From contig NZ_LQBN01000001.1 in NCBI RefSeq assembly GCF_001507535.1, positions 372,001 to 436,000 of the forward strand: DNA of 64,000 nucleotides, written 5' to 3'. Position numbers and translations under genes: made by a program. The notes under the pieces are model-generated. The model saw only the letters and a program-made list of their open reading frames with translations. It ran no database searches and had not been told where the DNA came from. Numbering within the stretch: the first letter of the stretch is position 1; every line of letters begins with the position of its first letter. Source of the stretch: Thiomicrospira sp. WB1. GTDB lineage: Bacteria > Pseudomonadota > Gammaproteobacteria > Thiomicrospirales > Thiomicrospiraceae. Positions 1-8,476 of the stretch are shown here, in pieces.

Positions 1-493
1 CCAGTTCGGTCATGACGTCGTGATCGTAAAGATCCTGGCGTGTGCGGGCGCCCCAGTAAAATTCGATCGGCGGGTGGGTTTCCAGAGCCAGCAGCTCGTC
101 CAATACCGCTTTCATGGGCGCAAACCCGGTGCCGCCGGCGATGAGTATGATGGGGTTGTAGGTTTCCGCTTTGACCGTTTCAGCGTCCAAATGGTATTGA
201 TCATTGGGGCCTTTCACGCGCAGAGTCGCGCCCGTTTCCAGTTGAAACAACTGGGTCATCCAGTCGGTGTGATCGTGGTCGCGAATGTGCAACTCGATCA
301 ACCCGTCGCGATGATGCGCCGCCGCGATGGAAAAGGGCTTGAGTTCGGTGTCGTTGAAGCCCAGCATCACATACTGGCCCCCGCTGTACGCAAACGGTTC
401 AGACGGCTGCAGGAACAGTTTGCAGGTGTCGTCGGTCAGAAGCTGACGGTCGACCAGCGTCATGTCTTGCAGGTGGGGCGTGCTTGTGGCCAT
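1..493 (-). CDS. NAD(P)H-flavin reductase family protein (3' end outside window)
   Basis: The visible N-terminal 164 residues match the ferredoxin-NADP reductase fold. A GGQYVM segment and KPFSIA (the RPYSIA-type flavin-binding motif) lie near residues 38-58. GGTGFAPMK, the start of the nucleotide-binding domain, lies near residue 118, and EFYWGARTRQDLY follows. No N-terminal ferredoxin domain is present, so a flavin reductase (Fre/LuxG-like) or the reductase part of a larger system is likely. It probably transfers electrons from NAD(P)H to free flavin in the cytosol. The ATG at 493 lies 15 bases after the xthA stop, so the two are probably co-transcribed. The Shine-Dalgarno (AAAGGA) is rather distant. 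The C-terminus is not visible, so a fused domain cannot be excluded. Confidence 0.75.
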   Translation of the reverse strand, partial: MATSTPHLQDMTLVDRQLLTDDTCKLFLQPSEPFAYSGGQYVMLGFNDTELKPFSIAAAHHRDGLIELHIRDHDHTDWMTQLFQLETGATLRVKGPNDQYHLDAETVKAETYNPIILIAGGTGFAPMKAVLDELLALETHPPIEFYWGARTRQDLYDHDVMTEL

Positions 494-508
494 ATGAGGG
501 AAATCCTT

Positions 509-1336
509 TTAGTTCAGTGCGAAATCGGTCCAGACCGGTGCGTGGTCGGACGGCTTTTCCATGCCGCGAATGTCATAACAGACGCCGCTGTCGATGGCTT
601 TTTTAACCAGGCCTGGTGTGGCCAGCAGGGTGTCGATGCGCAGGCCGCGTTTGGGCTCGGCCTGAAACCCGCGGGAGCGGTAATCAAACCAGCTGAAGGT
701 GCGGTCTTCGTCCGGGTGGATCTGACGGAACGAATCCTTCAGCCCCCAGCCGATCAGAGTCTGCCACCATTCGCGCTCTTCGGGCAGGAAGCTGGTTTTG
801 CCATCGCGCAACCAGCGTTTGCGGTTTGGTTCGCCAATGCCGATGTCTCGATCTTCGGGCGAGATGTTGAAATCGCCCATGACGATCAGGTTTTCATCCG
901 GCGAACATTGCGTGTTGAGGTAATCCATCAAGTCCTGATAAAACTTTTCCTTGGCTGGAAATTTGGTGGGGTGGCTGCGGTTTTCACCCTGAGGAAAATA
1001 GCCGTTCAGGACTTTCAGCGTTTCGCCGCCCGGGGTTGTGAAAGTGCCGATGATCATGCGTTTTTGCGCTTCCTCCGTGTCGTGGTCCCAGCCGTATTGA
1101 CAGTCGGTGAGTGTGACCTGATCCGGGTCAAACATCAGGGCCACGCCGTAATGCGTTTTCTGGCCCATAAAAACAGACTGGTATCCCAGTTTTTCCAGGT
1201 CTTTGACCGGAAATTCGTGGTCCTGCACTTTGGTTTCCTGCAGGCCGACGATGGCCGGATGCAATTCGGATTTGAGCGCATCCAGCTGATGCAGGCGCAT
1301 GCGCACGCTGTTGACGTTGAAAGAAACAATTTTCAT
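509..1336 (-). CDS. xthA: Exodeoxyribonuclease III
   Basis: The 275-residue protein aligns end to end with E. coli XthA (268 aa). Catalytic signatures are visible: QETK with the metal-binding Glu at residue 34, GDFNIS (Asp and Asn of the active site), RGLRID, and a C-terminal SDHAPVW carrying the catalytic His. The family removes 3' blocking groups and incises abasic sites in base excision repair. It begins at an ATG directly before MKIVSFNVNS. It is divergent from purU and followed by a flavin reductase gene. One copy of the dispersed CCAGGCCTGG palindrome lies in frame at 607-616 and encodes the TPGLVKK stretch, where E. coli XthA has unrelated residues. Confidence 0.95.
   Translation of the reverse strand: MKIVSFNVNSVRMRLHQLDALKSELHPAIVGLQETKVQDHEFPVKDLEKLGYQSVFMGQKTHYGVALMFDPDQVTLTDCQYGWDHDTEEAQKRMIIGTFTTPGGETLKVLNGYFPQGENRSHPTKFPAKEKFYQDLMDYLNTQCSPDENLIVMGDFNISPEDRDIGIGEPNRKRWLRDGKTSFLPEEREWWQTLIGWGLKDSFRQIHPDEDRTFSWFDYRSRGFQAEPKRGLRIDTLLATPGLVKKAIDSGVCYDIRGMEKPSDHAPVWTDFALN
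607..616. repeat. CCAGGCCTGG copy inside xthA
   Basis: This is a perfect palindrome core; the minus strand reads CAGGCCTGGTTAAAAAA. It is read in xthA as Pro-Gly-Leu-Val, the only coding copy not read as Gln-Ala-Trp. Confidence 0.85.
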
Positions 1337-1454
1337 AAGGAAATGACTTGGTTAAATAAAAAATGATTATACCAGAGGCCATGCCAGCCGTCAGGCACAT
1401 GACGGTCGGGTGTCACAGTGCTAAAATGCCCCAATCGTAGAAGAAGGAATTGCC

Positions 1455-2309
1455 ATGAGTCGTGTGTTTCGTTTGATTATTTCCTGCCCCGACCAGGTCG
1501 GGATTGTGGCCAAAGTGGCCAGTTACATTGCCGAGCAGGGCGGATCGATTGTGGAAGCCAATCACCATACCGATTCGGTCAACCAGTGGTTTTTTATGCG
1601 CCATGAAATTCTGGCCGAATCGCTGAACAATGACCTGGAAAGCTTCAAGCTGGGGTTTGAAACCATTGCCCGGGATTTTGACATGCAATGGCAGATCACC
1701 GACTCGGCGAAACCCAAAAAGATTGCTCTGTTTGCGTCAAAAGAATCGCATTGTCTGGCGGACTTGTTGTACCGCTGGCACGACGAAAACCTGCCCGGCG
1801 ACATTGCCTGTGTGATCGCCAATCACCCGGATCTGCAACAGATGGCGCAGTGGTATGACGTGCCCTTTCATCATGTGCCGGTCACACCCGATACCAAGCC
1901 CGAGGCGTTTGCTCGGGCCGAGGCGCTGGTGGCCGAGTACGACGTGGATGTGATTGTGCTGGCGCGCTACATGCAGATTCTGCCGCCGCAGATGTGTGCC
2001 GATTACGCCGGGCGGGTGATCAACATCCATCACAGCTTCCTGCCCTCATTTGTGGGTGCCAAACCCTACCATCAGGCGTATGAGCGTGGCGTGAAGCTGA
2101 TCGGCGCGACCTGTCATTATGTGACCGAAGAATTGGACGCCGGGCCGATCATCGAACAGGATGTGATTCGTGTGTCGCACTCACACACCATCGATGACAT
2201 GCGCCGTCAAGGTCGGGATGTGGAAAAAACCGTGCTTTCACGCGGGCTACGCTATCACCTGGAGGACCGTGTGCTGATCCACGGCAACAAAACCGTGGTA
2301 TTTGCCTGA
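1455..2309 (+). CDS. purU: Formyltetrahydrofolate deformylase
   Basis: The 284-residue protein has an N-terminal ACT domain (residues 4-80, RLIISCPDQVGIVAKV) and a C-terminal formyltransferase-fold hydrolase domain (about 88-284). The catalytic Asn-x-His is visible in INIHHSFLPSF, and the catalytic Asp lies in the ELDAGPII region. The family hydrolyses 10-formyl-THF to formate and THF, balancing one-carbon pools and supplying formate for purine synthesis. The length matches E. coli PurU (280 aa). The ATG follows an AAGGA box (GAAGGAATTGCC). It is divergent from xthA and convergent with a small coiled-coil gene 15 bases downstream. Confidence 0.95.
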   Translation: MSRVFRLIISCPDQVGIVAKVASYIAEQGGSIVEANHHTDSVNQWFFMRHEILAESLNNDLESFKLGFETIARDFDMQWQITDSAKPKKIALFASKESHCLADLLYRWHDENLPGDIACVIANHPDLQQMAQWYDVPFHHVPVTPDTKPEAFARAEALVAEYDVDVIVLARYMQILPPQMCADYAGRVINIHHSFLPSFVGAKPYHQAYERGVKLIGATCHYVTEELDAGPIIEQDVIRVSHSHTIDDMRRQGRDVEKTVLSRGLRYHLEDRVLIHGNKTVVFA

Positions 2310-2324
2310 CGCCGTTTTCCCGGT

Positions 2325-2612
2325 TTAGTCAAATCGGGCGCGGGCCTTCTGAATGGCTTGCTTAAGGCTCGTCAGTGCCTCATCCGCGCCTTGCGTCAGA
2401 TCTTCCCAGGCTTGAGAGCCGGGTTGCTTGAGTGCATCAAGTTTCTGCTGGGCGTCGGCCTGCATGTGCGTTAACCGATCCACTTCATCCTGATAAGCCA
2501 GTTTTGCATCGGCTTGTGCCTGTTCTGCCTTGGCTTTGAGCTGATCGATTTGCGCTTTCCACTCATCCAGTTGTGCCTGAAATTTCTGTCTCTGTGCCTC
2601 GTCTCGGTTCAT
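2325..2612 (-). CDS. Small coiled-coil protein of unknown function
   Basis: The 95-residue, highly charged protein has no signal peptide and no Cys. Heptad-like Leu/Ala spacing (EWKAQIDQLKAKAEQAQADAK) predicts one long helix over residues 5-65 and a second short amphipathic helix at the C-terminus. Similar short coiled-coil proteins are common and uncharacterised in gammaproteobacteria. The start is secure: the ATG follows a strong AGGAGGT at the usual distance. It has its own unit between purU (convergent) and the tonB cluster. No function can be assigned. Confidence 0.75.
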   Translation of the reverse strand: MNRDEAQRQKFQAQLDEWKAQIDQLKAKAEQAQADAKLAYQDEVDRLTHMQADAQQKLDALKQPGSQAWEDLTQGADEALTSLKQAIQKARARFD

Positions 2613-2688
2613 GGTTGACCTCCTGATTTCCTTTTACCCTAACAACCTGCATGGCGGGCTGCAAGGTGTTCGTATTTCAAACCGAGGT

Positions 2689-3471
2689 TCAGCGTAGCTG
2701 GAAATGGATGGGCACGCTCAGACGCCAGTGCGGGCGCTGGATGCCGTCAAAAAAGGGTTTGAAACGCATTTTCAGGCGCTCTTGCAGAATTTCCCGAGAT
2801 GCCTCATCCAGCAAAGGATGGCCACTGCTTTGCAGAATCTGCAGGTCGGTGATGCGCCCGTCCCGGTGAATGGTAAAGGCGAGCCGGACCTCGCCTTCCA
2901 TGCGGCGGCGCTGGGCCCGGCGCGGGTAGACGTCCTGTGCCAGTTGTGCCAGGGTCTGGTTAAGCTGGTTGAGGTAGCGCTGTTCGGCGGCGTCAATCTC
3001 AGCCTGGGAGAGGGTGGGCGGTTTCGGTTCTGGTGTTTTGGGCACGGGCTGAGGCGCAGGGTCCGGCTTAGGTTTCGGTTCTAGTTTGGGTTCCGGCTTG
3101 GGTTCCGGCTTAGGTTCCGGCTTAGGTTCCGGCTTAGGTTCCGGCTTAGGTTCCGGCTTGGGTTCCGGCTTGGGTTCCGGCTTGGGTTCCGGCTTGGGTT
3201 CCGGCTTGGGTTCCGGCTTGGGTTCCGGCTTGGGTTCCGGCTTGGCTTCCGGCTTGGCTTCCGGCTTAGGTTCCGGCTTAGGTTCCGGCTTAGGTTCCGG
3301 CTTGGGTTCCGGCTCGGGTTGCGTTTGGAACATGCTGAGTTCAATCGGCAATGCCCGTTCATTGGATGGCATCGTCCGGGATTCGCTTAACCACCAGCCT
3401 GCCAGAGCCATGCCGGCGAGCAGATAAACGCCGACGGTGACAACAAAGGCTTTGAACGTTCGGTGCTTCAT
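2689..3471 (-). CDS. tonB: TonB-family energy transducer with long Pro-Glu-Pro-Lys linker
   Basis: The 260-residue protein has an N-terminal membrane anchor (about residues 8-28). A rigid PEPK linker of about twenty four-residue units (roughly 50-135) follows, with two PEAK and one LEPK variants. The C-terminal TonB domain spans about 170-260 ([28 protein letters not shown] split over its strands). TonB carries inner-membrane proton-motive energy across the periplasm to outer-membrane receptors, of which this window holds two. It lies 5 bases after exbD and completes an exbB-exbD-tonB operon. The linker DNA is a near-perfect 12-bp tandem array, so its length may vary between strains. Confidence 0.9.
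   Translation of the reverse strand: MKHRTFKAFVVTVGVYLLAGMALAGWWLSESRTMPSNERALPIELSMFQTQPEPEPKPEPKPEPKPEPKPEAKPEAKPEPKPEPKPEPKPEPKPEPKPEPKPEPKPEPKPEPKPEPKPEPKPEPKPEPKLEPKPKPDPAPQPVPKTPEPKPPTLSQAEIDAAEQRYLNQLNQTLAQLAQDVYPRRAQRRRMEGEVRLAFTIHRDGRITDLQILQSSGHPLLDEASREILQERLKMRFKPFFDGIQRPHWRLSVPIHFQLR
3073..3320. repeat. 12-bp tandem array encoding the TonB PEPK linker
   Basis: About twenty back-to-back units of GGTTCCGGCTTG or GGTTCCGGCTTA (plus-strand reading) occupy this stretch. There is a short block of GCTTCCGGCTTG variants and degenerate units at the low-coordinate end. The unit length is a multiple of three, so gain or loss of units would keep the tonB frame. Confidence 0.9.
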
Positions 3472-3476
3472 ACCGT

Positions 3477-3860
3477 TTAGGCGCCTTTTTCGGTCAAAAA
3501 CGTCAGATTGGTCAGCTGGTGGGTTTTGAGCAGGTCGACCAGACCGATAAAGTGCCCGAATTCGGCTTTTGTGTCGACTTTGATCACGATCGGCGTCTGT
3601 TTGTCGAGGGGCTTGAAGCGTGCGCCCAGTGTGGGCAGGTCAATGGCTTGGGCTTCCAGAAATAATTGTCCCTGGGCATCAATCGCCAAATGCAGCGGAT
3701 CGGTGTCAGGCGGCACATAGCTTTGTGTGTTTTGGGTTTCAGGCAATTGGATGTCGAGCGAGTCGGTCACAATGAAACTGGCCGTGGTCAGCACCACCGC
3801 CAGTAGAACCAGCATTACATCAATCAGGGGGATGACGTTGATGTCGTCAAAGCGTTTCAT
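3477..3860 (-). CDS. exbD: ExbD-type proton channel subunit
   Basis: The 127-residue protein has a short cytosolic tail ([20 protein letters not shown]) leading into a single transmembrane helix. The helix contains the Asp of the LIDVMLVLL motif that carries protons in this family. The periplasmic domain ends in a [16 protein letters not shown] segment typical of ExbD/TolR. The ATG overlaps the exbB end by 14 bases, implying translational coupling. Together with ExbB it powers TonB. The short-partner arrangement fits the ExbB2/ExbD2-type TonB systems. Confidence 0.93.
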   Translation of the reverse strand: MKRFDDINVIPLIDVMLVLLAVVLTTASFIVTDSLDIQLPETQNTQSYVPPDTDPLHLAIDAQGQLFLEAQAIDLPTLGARFKPLDKQTPIVIKVDTKAEFGHFIGLVDLLKTHQLTNLTFLTEKGA

Positions 3861-4293
3861 GAGGCCCCCGTTGCGATGCCATGGCTTGGAAGCGGCTCAT
3901 TTTGACGTCCACCTGGCGCATCAAGAGGTTGTACGCCATGATGCTGGGGATGGCCACGGCGATGCCGCCGGCGGTGGCTTTCAGCGCCAGTGCCAGTCCG
4001 ACCATGATCTGGCCGGTGTCGATGCTCTGGTTCATGCCCAGATCATAAAACGTCACCAGAATGCCCAGCACTGTCCCCAGCAAGCCCACATATGGGGCAT
4101 TGGCGCCGACGGTCGAGATCAGGGTCAGGTTTTTGGTCAGCGCCACGTTCAGAAGGGCCGGGTGGGTAAAGTCATCCAAGACCAGGTGGCGATAAAACAG
4201 GACGCGTTCAATCGTAAACCAGGTGGCCACAAAAGCCATCAATCCCAATAAAGAAAACACCACTGGGTCAAGATAGGTTTTAAGGAGTTCCAT
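3847..4293 (-). CDS. exbB: ExbB-type proton channel subunit (short form)
   Basis: The 148-residue MotA/TolQ/ExbB protein has three hydrophobic helices: residues 10-30, the segment around APYVGLLGTVLGILVTF (about 85-105), and GLALALKATAGGIAVAIPSIMAYN (about 115-140). It lacks the long N-terminal extension of E. coli ExbB, as is usual for ExbB2-type energisers. It starts at ATG 4293, 43 bases after the tmcA stop. A Fur-like sequence lies 20-38 bases upstream, so iron limitation probably induces the operon. Confidence 0.92.
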   Translation of the reverse strand: MELLKTYLDPVVFSLLGLMAFVATWFTIERVLFYRHLVLDDFTHPALLNVALTKNLTLISTVGANAPYVGLLGTVLGILVTFYDLGMNQSIDTGQIMVGLALALKATAGGIAVAIPSIMAYNLLMRQVDVKMSRFQAMASQRGPHETL

Positions 4294-4312
4294 AATCGGT
4301 ATGCCTGTTGTT

Positions 4313-4331
4313 AAGAATGATTATTGTAATC
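4313..4331 (-). promoter_or_regulatory. Fur-like operator upstream of exbB
   Basis: The minus strand reads GATTACAATAATCATTCTT, matching 14 of 19 positions of the classical GATAATGATAATCATTATC Fur box. It sits just upstream of the exbB start and touches the 3' end of tmcA. Iron-repressed TonB motors are common, so the placement makes biological sense. The match was judged by eye. Confidence 0.55.
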
Positions 4332-4335
4332 AATG

Positions 4336-6552
4336 TTAATTGTGTTTCAAGCCGTTTCTGTTTGCTTGGTTTGTAAAATGCCGGGCCAGCCATGACCGCC
4401 AGGCCTGCTCCAATTGTTTTCGACTGGCGCAGTCGGTGTCTGCCAGTGCCTTGGACCAGGGCTGATTTTGCACCACCTTTTTTAACCAGGCCTGCCCGAG
4501 CGCATCGAGGGGCCAGGTCGGCTGACAAAGCTGGCTCAGGGTCCAGTGGCGCAACGCCAGCGCCAGACTGTCAAAGTCGCGCCCGGCAAGGTAATCCGGC
4601 AGCGCGCAACCGGCCTCAGCCTCATTGCTGGGGGGCGCCAGAGACCAGAGCGAGGTTAAGAGGTCGGCAGGCAGTTCAGCAAAGGGCCCGGCCAGTTGCC
4701 ACGACCATTCGTCATAAAAGCGGTGCCAGCCCTGGGTGGTGATTTTTTTTGCCGGGTCCGACTGGGCATGGACCATCATAACCGAATGCAGGGCGCTGGC
4801 GTGGTCGCGTTTGAATCCAAGGTGCATCGGCATGAAGTTCTGGCGCTGCCAGAAACGAATCAGTTGTGCGGTGGCACCGAAACTGGTGCTGACATAGTCT
4901 TTTTTCTGGGCAGCATCGCTTTGCAGAAACGTGCTGAGCAGGTGGGTGCCCAGTTGCTGGTGCTGACAGTCGGGGGCGATGGCGAGGCGTTGAATGCGCC
5001 AGCCGTGCAGGCTTTGCCAGGTGTTGTCCCAGTTCAGTTGGGCCAGTTTTTGTGCCACCAGGTGCCCTCGAAAGCGACGCCCCGGTTTGAATGAGGGCAG
5101 TCCGCCCTCCGGCAGAGCCCAGAGCACGCCCACAATCTGTTGCCCCTGTTGCAGTGTCCACAGTGACTGCTCGGGCAGTGAGAGCAGACGCATCAGGTCA
5201 TTGGGCCGATGCTGGTAGTGAGACTGACTGAGCAGTGCCATGATCTGGTTGACGGTGTTGGGTTGGGTCAGCAATTCTGCCGTTTGCCAGGTGCGGACGC
5301 TGGGCGCATCGCCTGAACGTCGGGTTTGCTCCGAGAAGGGGGAGGAAGACAGATACAGCCGTTCATTCAGTTGCCGTTCCAGCGGGTCGTTCGGTGCCCA
5401 GCGGATGGGCGTGCTTAGGGTGTGGTGAAACACTCGGTCAAAGCGCTCGCGCAGCCGAGGCAGCAATTTGAGCGCAAAGCCCTGCCCGGACCCTTCGTAG
5501 CCGTCGGTGGTCGTGGCCATCACCACGCGCGGATAGGTGTCGAGCAGCGTTTCGAGCAGAGCCTGTGACAGGTGCGCGGCTTCATCAATCAACAGAACTT
5601 CCGGCGACGGCTGGCGGTTGTGCACCAGGTCATCCGGTGGGCGGTAGTCGAGAAAATGGCGCTGACCGTTTTGCGGGTTGGTCCATTGCAGGCGCGTGTC
5701 AGACAAAAGCTCGCAGTCGGGCTGGCGCTGCAAAAACGACCAGGCCTGGTGAATTTGCGAGGGTCGTGCCGCCGTCAGCGTTAACCGGGTCTTGCCTGTT
5801 TGCCAGAGTCGCCAGATGGCAAGCCCCAATAATGTGGATTTACCGCGTCCCCTCGGTGCGTCAATGATCAGCGGACGTTTGCGATGCCCCAGTGCGACGG
5901 TTTCAATTTTTGACCAGGCCTGTTCCTGTTCCGAGGTCGGTCGAAAGGCTTGGGGCGTCGGTTCGGGATTGGACGGTGTTGTTTGAGCGGGCCAGTCAGG
6001 CAGTTCGCGCAAACAGTCGGTGCCGCTTCCCTGACGAAGGGTCAGCGCCGCTCCCTGTTGCAGCCATTGAGTAAATCCGTCGCCCGGGTCGCTTTGGCCG
6101 TGACCGAGAAACGCCGTCAGGGCCGGGTTGGGCTCGTTGCGCAAGGGAGCCGGCAGTCCGAGAACGCAAACGCCGCCGCCGCGAATCATGCCGCCGACCA
6201 GGGCCAGTGCGTCCGCTTCGATGCCGTCGGCCAGATCCAGCACGGCCAGATCGATTTCCTGCCCCAGTGCCTGTTTGAGCCGTGCACGCGGCATGGCCGT
6301 ACACCCTTTTGGTAAGGCCTCGGGTGCTCGGGCCTCGCTTTCCGTGATCCAGAGCCCTGTTTTATGTGCCTCTTGCCAGGGTTCAAGCAGGGCTTTGATC
6401 AGTGCATGACGCCAGCGTGGCTCTCCCTGGAGTCGGATCAGGGTGCGATGACGGTGCCGCTGCAAATGGGCAAAAAGGGATTGGCGCCATTGTTGAAAAG
6501 GCGTACCATGAAAAGATACATCGTTATCGCATGGTTGGGAGACGTCGGTCAT
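4336..6552 (-). CDS. tmcA: tRNA(Met) cytidine acetyltransferase
   Basis: The 738-residue protein has the TmcA layout: an N-terminal DUF1726-like part, an RNA helicase/ATPase core and a GNAT acetyltransferase domain. The core carries Walker A in IDAPRGRGKSTLLG and Walker B in VLLIDEAAHL, plus MATTTDGYEGSGQGFALK. The GNAT domain includes RLAIAPDCQHQQLGTHLL. The family makes N4-acetylcytidine at the wobble position of elongator tRNA-Met using acetyl-CoA and ATP. It is somewhat longer than E. coli TmcA (671 aa). It carries three copies of the dispersed palindrome (4486, 5740, 5914), each read as Gln-Ala-Trp. Its start codon overlaps that of the divergent gene at 6551. Confidence 0.93.
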   Translation of the reverse strand: MTDVSQPCDNDVSFHGTPFQQWRQSLFAHLQRHRHRTLIRLQGEPRWRHALIKALLEPWQEAHKTGLWITESEARAPEALPKGCTAMPRARLKQALGQEIDLAVLDLADGIEADALALVGGMIRGGGVCVLGLPAPLRNEPNPALTAFLGHGQSDPGDGFTQWLQQGAALTLRQGSGTDCLRELPDWPAQTTPSNPEPTPQAFRPTSEQEQAWSKIETVALGHRKRPLIIDAPRGRGKSTLLGLAIWRLWQTGKTRLTLTAARPSQIHQAWSFLQRQPDCELLSDTRLQWTNPQNGQRHFLDYRPPDDLVHNRQPSPEVLLIDEAAHLSQALLETLLDTYPRVVMATTTDGYEGSGQGFALKLLPRLRERFDRVFHHTLSTPIRWAPNDPLERQLNERLYLSSSPFSEQTRRSGDAPSVRTWQTAELLTQPNTVNQIMALLSQSHYQHRPNDLMRLLSLPEQSLWTLQQGQQIVGVLWALPEGGLPSFKPGRRFRGHLVAQKLAQLNWDNTWQSLHGWRIQRLAIAPDCQHQQLGTHLLSTFLQSDAAQKKDYVSTSFGATAQLIRFWQRQNFMPMHLGFKRDHASALHSVMMVHAQSDPAKKITTQGWHRFYDEWSWQLAGPFAELPADLLTSLWSLAPPSNEAEAGCALPDYLAGRDFDSLALALRHWTLSQLCQPTWPLDALGQAWLKKVVQNQPWSKALADTDCASRKQLEQAWRSWLARHFTNQANRNGLKHN
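4486..4494. repeat. CCAGGCCTG copy inside tmcA (3' region)
   Basis: The copy is one base short on the plus-strand right side; the minus strand reads CAGGCCTGGTTAAAAAAGG. It encodes Gly-Gln-Ala-Trp-Leu-Lys-Lys near the TmcA C-terminus. Confidence 0.8.
5740..5749. repeat. CCAGGCCTGG copy inside tmcA (middle)
   Basis: The core is perfect, but neither flank has the full NAAAA continuation. It encodes His-Gln-Ala-Trp-Ser. Confidence 0.8.
5914..5922. repeat. CCAGGCCTG copy inside tmcA, 174 bases from the previous one
   Basis: The minus strand reads CAGGCCTGGTCAAAAATT, encoding Glu-Gln-Ala-Trp-Ser-Lys just before the ATPase core. Confidence 0.8.
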
Positions 6553-7123
6553 GGTACTCAGGGTTGCCAGGTTTCAATGCTTTAAATGCGCGAGGTTGCA
6601 AAACCGCCACTATAGCAAAAAAAACGCATGGATAGCAGTGCTCGGACTGTTTCTGCTTTACGTCTGGGCCGGGCCGACGCAAGCCCAGACCTTAAACGCC
6701 TGGCAACTTGAGGAGGCCCGCGATCTGGCGGCAATCGGCGAGCAGGCCGCGGAAAAAGGTCATCCGGTGATGCTGCTTTTTACCCGGCTGCGAGGCGGGG
6801 GCGCCGCTACCCTGAAAGAAGAAGCGATTCTGCCGGTGGTGGAAAACGGCTTGCTGGACGGCTACGCGGTGATGCTGGAAGTGACCCTGAATTCGGGCGG
6901 GGAGGTGATTGATTTTTACGGCGAGCCCGTGTCGAAGCAGACCCTGGCCGACTGGTACAACATTACCAAATACCCGACCCTGATCACGCTGGATCCAAGC
7001 GGCGAAGAGATCAGTGAGCGTATGGAAACCGCCGGTGCCTACGTGTATGTCCCGCATCGTATTCAGAAAATGGTCAATCAAGGCCTGGCGGCAATGGGAC
7101 AAAGTAAGCGCTTGTCGTTTTGA
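6551..7123 (+). CDS. Exported thioredoxin-like protein lacking the CXXC motif
   Basis: The protein of up to 190 residues has an N-terminal signal sequence (hydrophobic stretch AWIAVLGLFLLYVWAG followed by TQAQ). It then has a thioredoxin fold: HPVMLLFTRL as the first strand, YNITKYPTLITLDPSGE with the cis-proline loop, and a C-terminal helix. The position of the usual CXXC is occupied by RGGGAATLKEEA, so it should not act as a dithiol oxidoreductase. A GGGAG box precedes the ATG at 6551, but this ATG overlaps the divergent tmcA start; an in-frame TTG at 6596 is an alternative. The stop is 24 bases before nfeD, so it probably belongs to that membrane operon. Confidence 0.7.
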   Translation: MVLRVARFQCFKCARLQNRHYSKKNAWIAVLGLFLLYVWAGPTQAQTLNAWQLEEARDLAAIGEQAAEKGHPVMLLFTRLRGGGAATLKEEAILPVVENGLLDGYAVMLEVTLNSGGEVIDFYGEPVSKQTLADWYNITKYPTLITLDPSGEEISERMETAGAYVYVPHRIQKMVNQGLAAMGQSKRLSF

Positions 7124-7147
7124 ATGTTTGAGCAAGGAGGGTCGCGC

Positions 7148-8476
7148 ATGAAACGAGTGATTCATCGACTCGGCCTGTTGGCAATGCTTTGGTTTGCCAG
7201 CGCGTCCGCACTCGCCGACACCACGCGGGTGCAATGGCTGACCCTGGAGGGCCCGGTGAACCCGGGCACGGAGGCTTATCTTACAAAAGCGCTGTCTCAG
7301 GCCAAAACAGAGGGCGTTGATCTGACCGTGCTGAGGCTCAACACGCCGGGTGGGTTGGGCTCGTCCATGCGAGAAATGGTCCAGCAAATTGCCAATGCGC
7401 CCGTGCCGGTGGTGGTTTGGGTCGGACCCAGTGGCGCTCGAGCGACCAGCGCAGGCACCTTTCTGGTGGCGGCCAGTCATCGAGCGGTGATGGCGCCGGG
7501 CACGCATCTGGGTTCGGCCACGCCGGTGTCTCTGGGCGAAGGGGAAACGCCCAGTGCCAAACAGACCAAAGCGATTGAAGACGCCGCCGCCCTGATCAAA
7601 GGGCTGGCCGAACAGCGCGGGCGCAATGCCGACTGGTTTCAAAAGGCGGTCGCCGAGGGAGTCAGCCTGACCGCTCAGCAAGCGTTGGATCAGGGTGTGA
7701 TCGAACAGATGGCGGGGTCACGCAACGAATTACTGCAAGCGCTTGACGGGGTGACACTGGCCTTTCAAGGTAAAACCGTCGCGCTGAGCACGGATTCGGT
7801 GCAATCGGTCGAGCGACCGCCGGACTGGCAGGAACGGTTTCTTGCCGTGATCACGCAGCCCAACCTGGTCTATCTGTTACTGCTGATCGGTTTCTATGGG
7901 CTGGTGCTGGAATTTCTCAATCCCGGTATTGTGTTTTCCGGTGTCATCGGGGCGGTGGCGCTGGTGCTGGCCTTGTATGGCTTGCACTGGTTGCCGGTGA
8001 ACTGGGCCGGTCTGCTGTTGATCGGACTGGGCTTGGCGTTTATGGTGGCCGAAGCGTATCAGCCCAGTTTCGGACTCTTGGGGTTGGGCGGCGTTGCTGC
8101 TCTGGCCACGGGTTCGGTGCTGTTGCTCGACATTCAGGCCCCCGGTTATGGCATTGATCCATCACTGATTGTCGTGATGACGCTGGTGTCTCTGGTGCTG
8201 GTGGTGGGCGTGGCCTGGCTGGCCATGAAAGCGATGCATCGGCACCAGGTTGCTGGTCGTGAAGGCCTGGTGGGGGAGGTTGTCACGGCTCTGGCGGACT
8301 TTGATCGGAAAGGGCCGGTGTTGGCCCAGGGAGAGCACTGGCAGGCGCAGACCCAGGTGCCGATCAAGCAGGGCAGCCGCCTGACGGTGGTTGGACTGGA
8401 CGGATTGGTGTTACAGGTTCGCCCCGCTGATGAGGCGAGCGACAACACAGTCAAGGAGAGCAAGGAGGCCCAATGA
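7148..8476 (+). CDS. NfeD-family membrane-bound serine protease (ClpP class)
   Basis: The 442-residue protein starts at ATG 7148, seven bases after AAGGAGGGTC. A signal peptide ([14 protein letters not shown]...SALA) is followed by a ClpP/SppA-like protease domain. This has LRLNTPGG near residue 60, ATSAGT with the likely nucleophilic Ser, and a Lys in [13 protein letters not shown] as the partner base. Four to five membrane helices (about 235-375) precede a C-terminal NfeD/DUF107 OB-fold domain. Long NfeD proteins pair with slipins, which are their proposed substrates. Here the slipin ATG overlaps the stop (ATGATG), indicating coupling. The role is probably membrane quality control. Confidence 0.88.
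   Translation: MKRVIHRLGLLAMLWFASASALADTTRVQWLTLEGPVNPGTEAYLTKALSQAKTEGVDLTVLRLNTPGGLGSSMREMVQQIANAPVPVVVWVGPSGARATSAGTFLVAASHRAVMAPGTHLGSATPVSLGEGETPSAKQTKAIEDAAALIKGLAEQRGRNADWFQKAVAEGVSLTAQQALDQGVIEQMAGSRNELLQALDGVTLAFQGKTVALSTDSVQSVERPPDWQERFLAVITQPNLVYLLLLIGFYGLVLEFLNPGIVFSGVIGAVALVLALYGLHWLPVNWAGLLLIGLGLAFMVAEAYQPSFGLLGLGGVAALATGSVLLLDIQAPGYGIDPSLIVVMTLVSLVLVVGVAWLAMKAMHRHQVAGREGLVGEVVTALADFDRKGPVLAQGEHWQAQTQVPIKQGSRLTVVGLDGLVLQVRPADEASDNTVKESKEAQ

Noticed and set aside
20-1366. 448-residue plus-strand open frame
   Set aside because: It lies antisense to xthA and the flavin reductase, has no family features, and is explained by codon bias of the real genes.
3086-3427. Open frame encoding Gly-Ser-Gly-Leu repeats
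   Set aside because: It is the complementary reading of the tonB 12-bp array; no start site or partner supports it.
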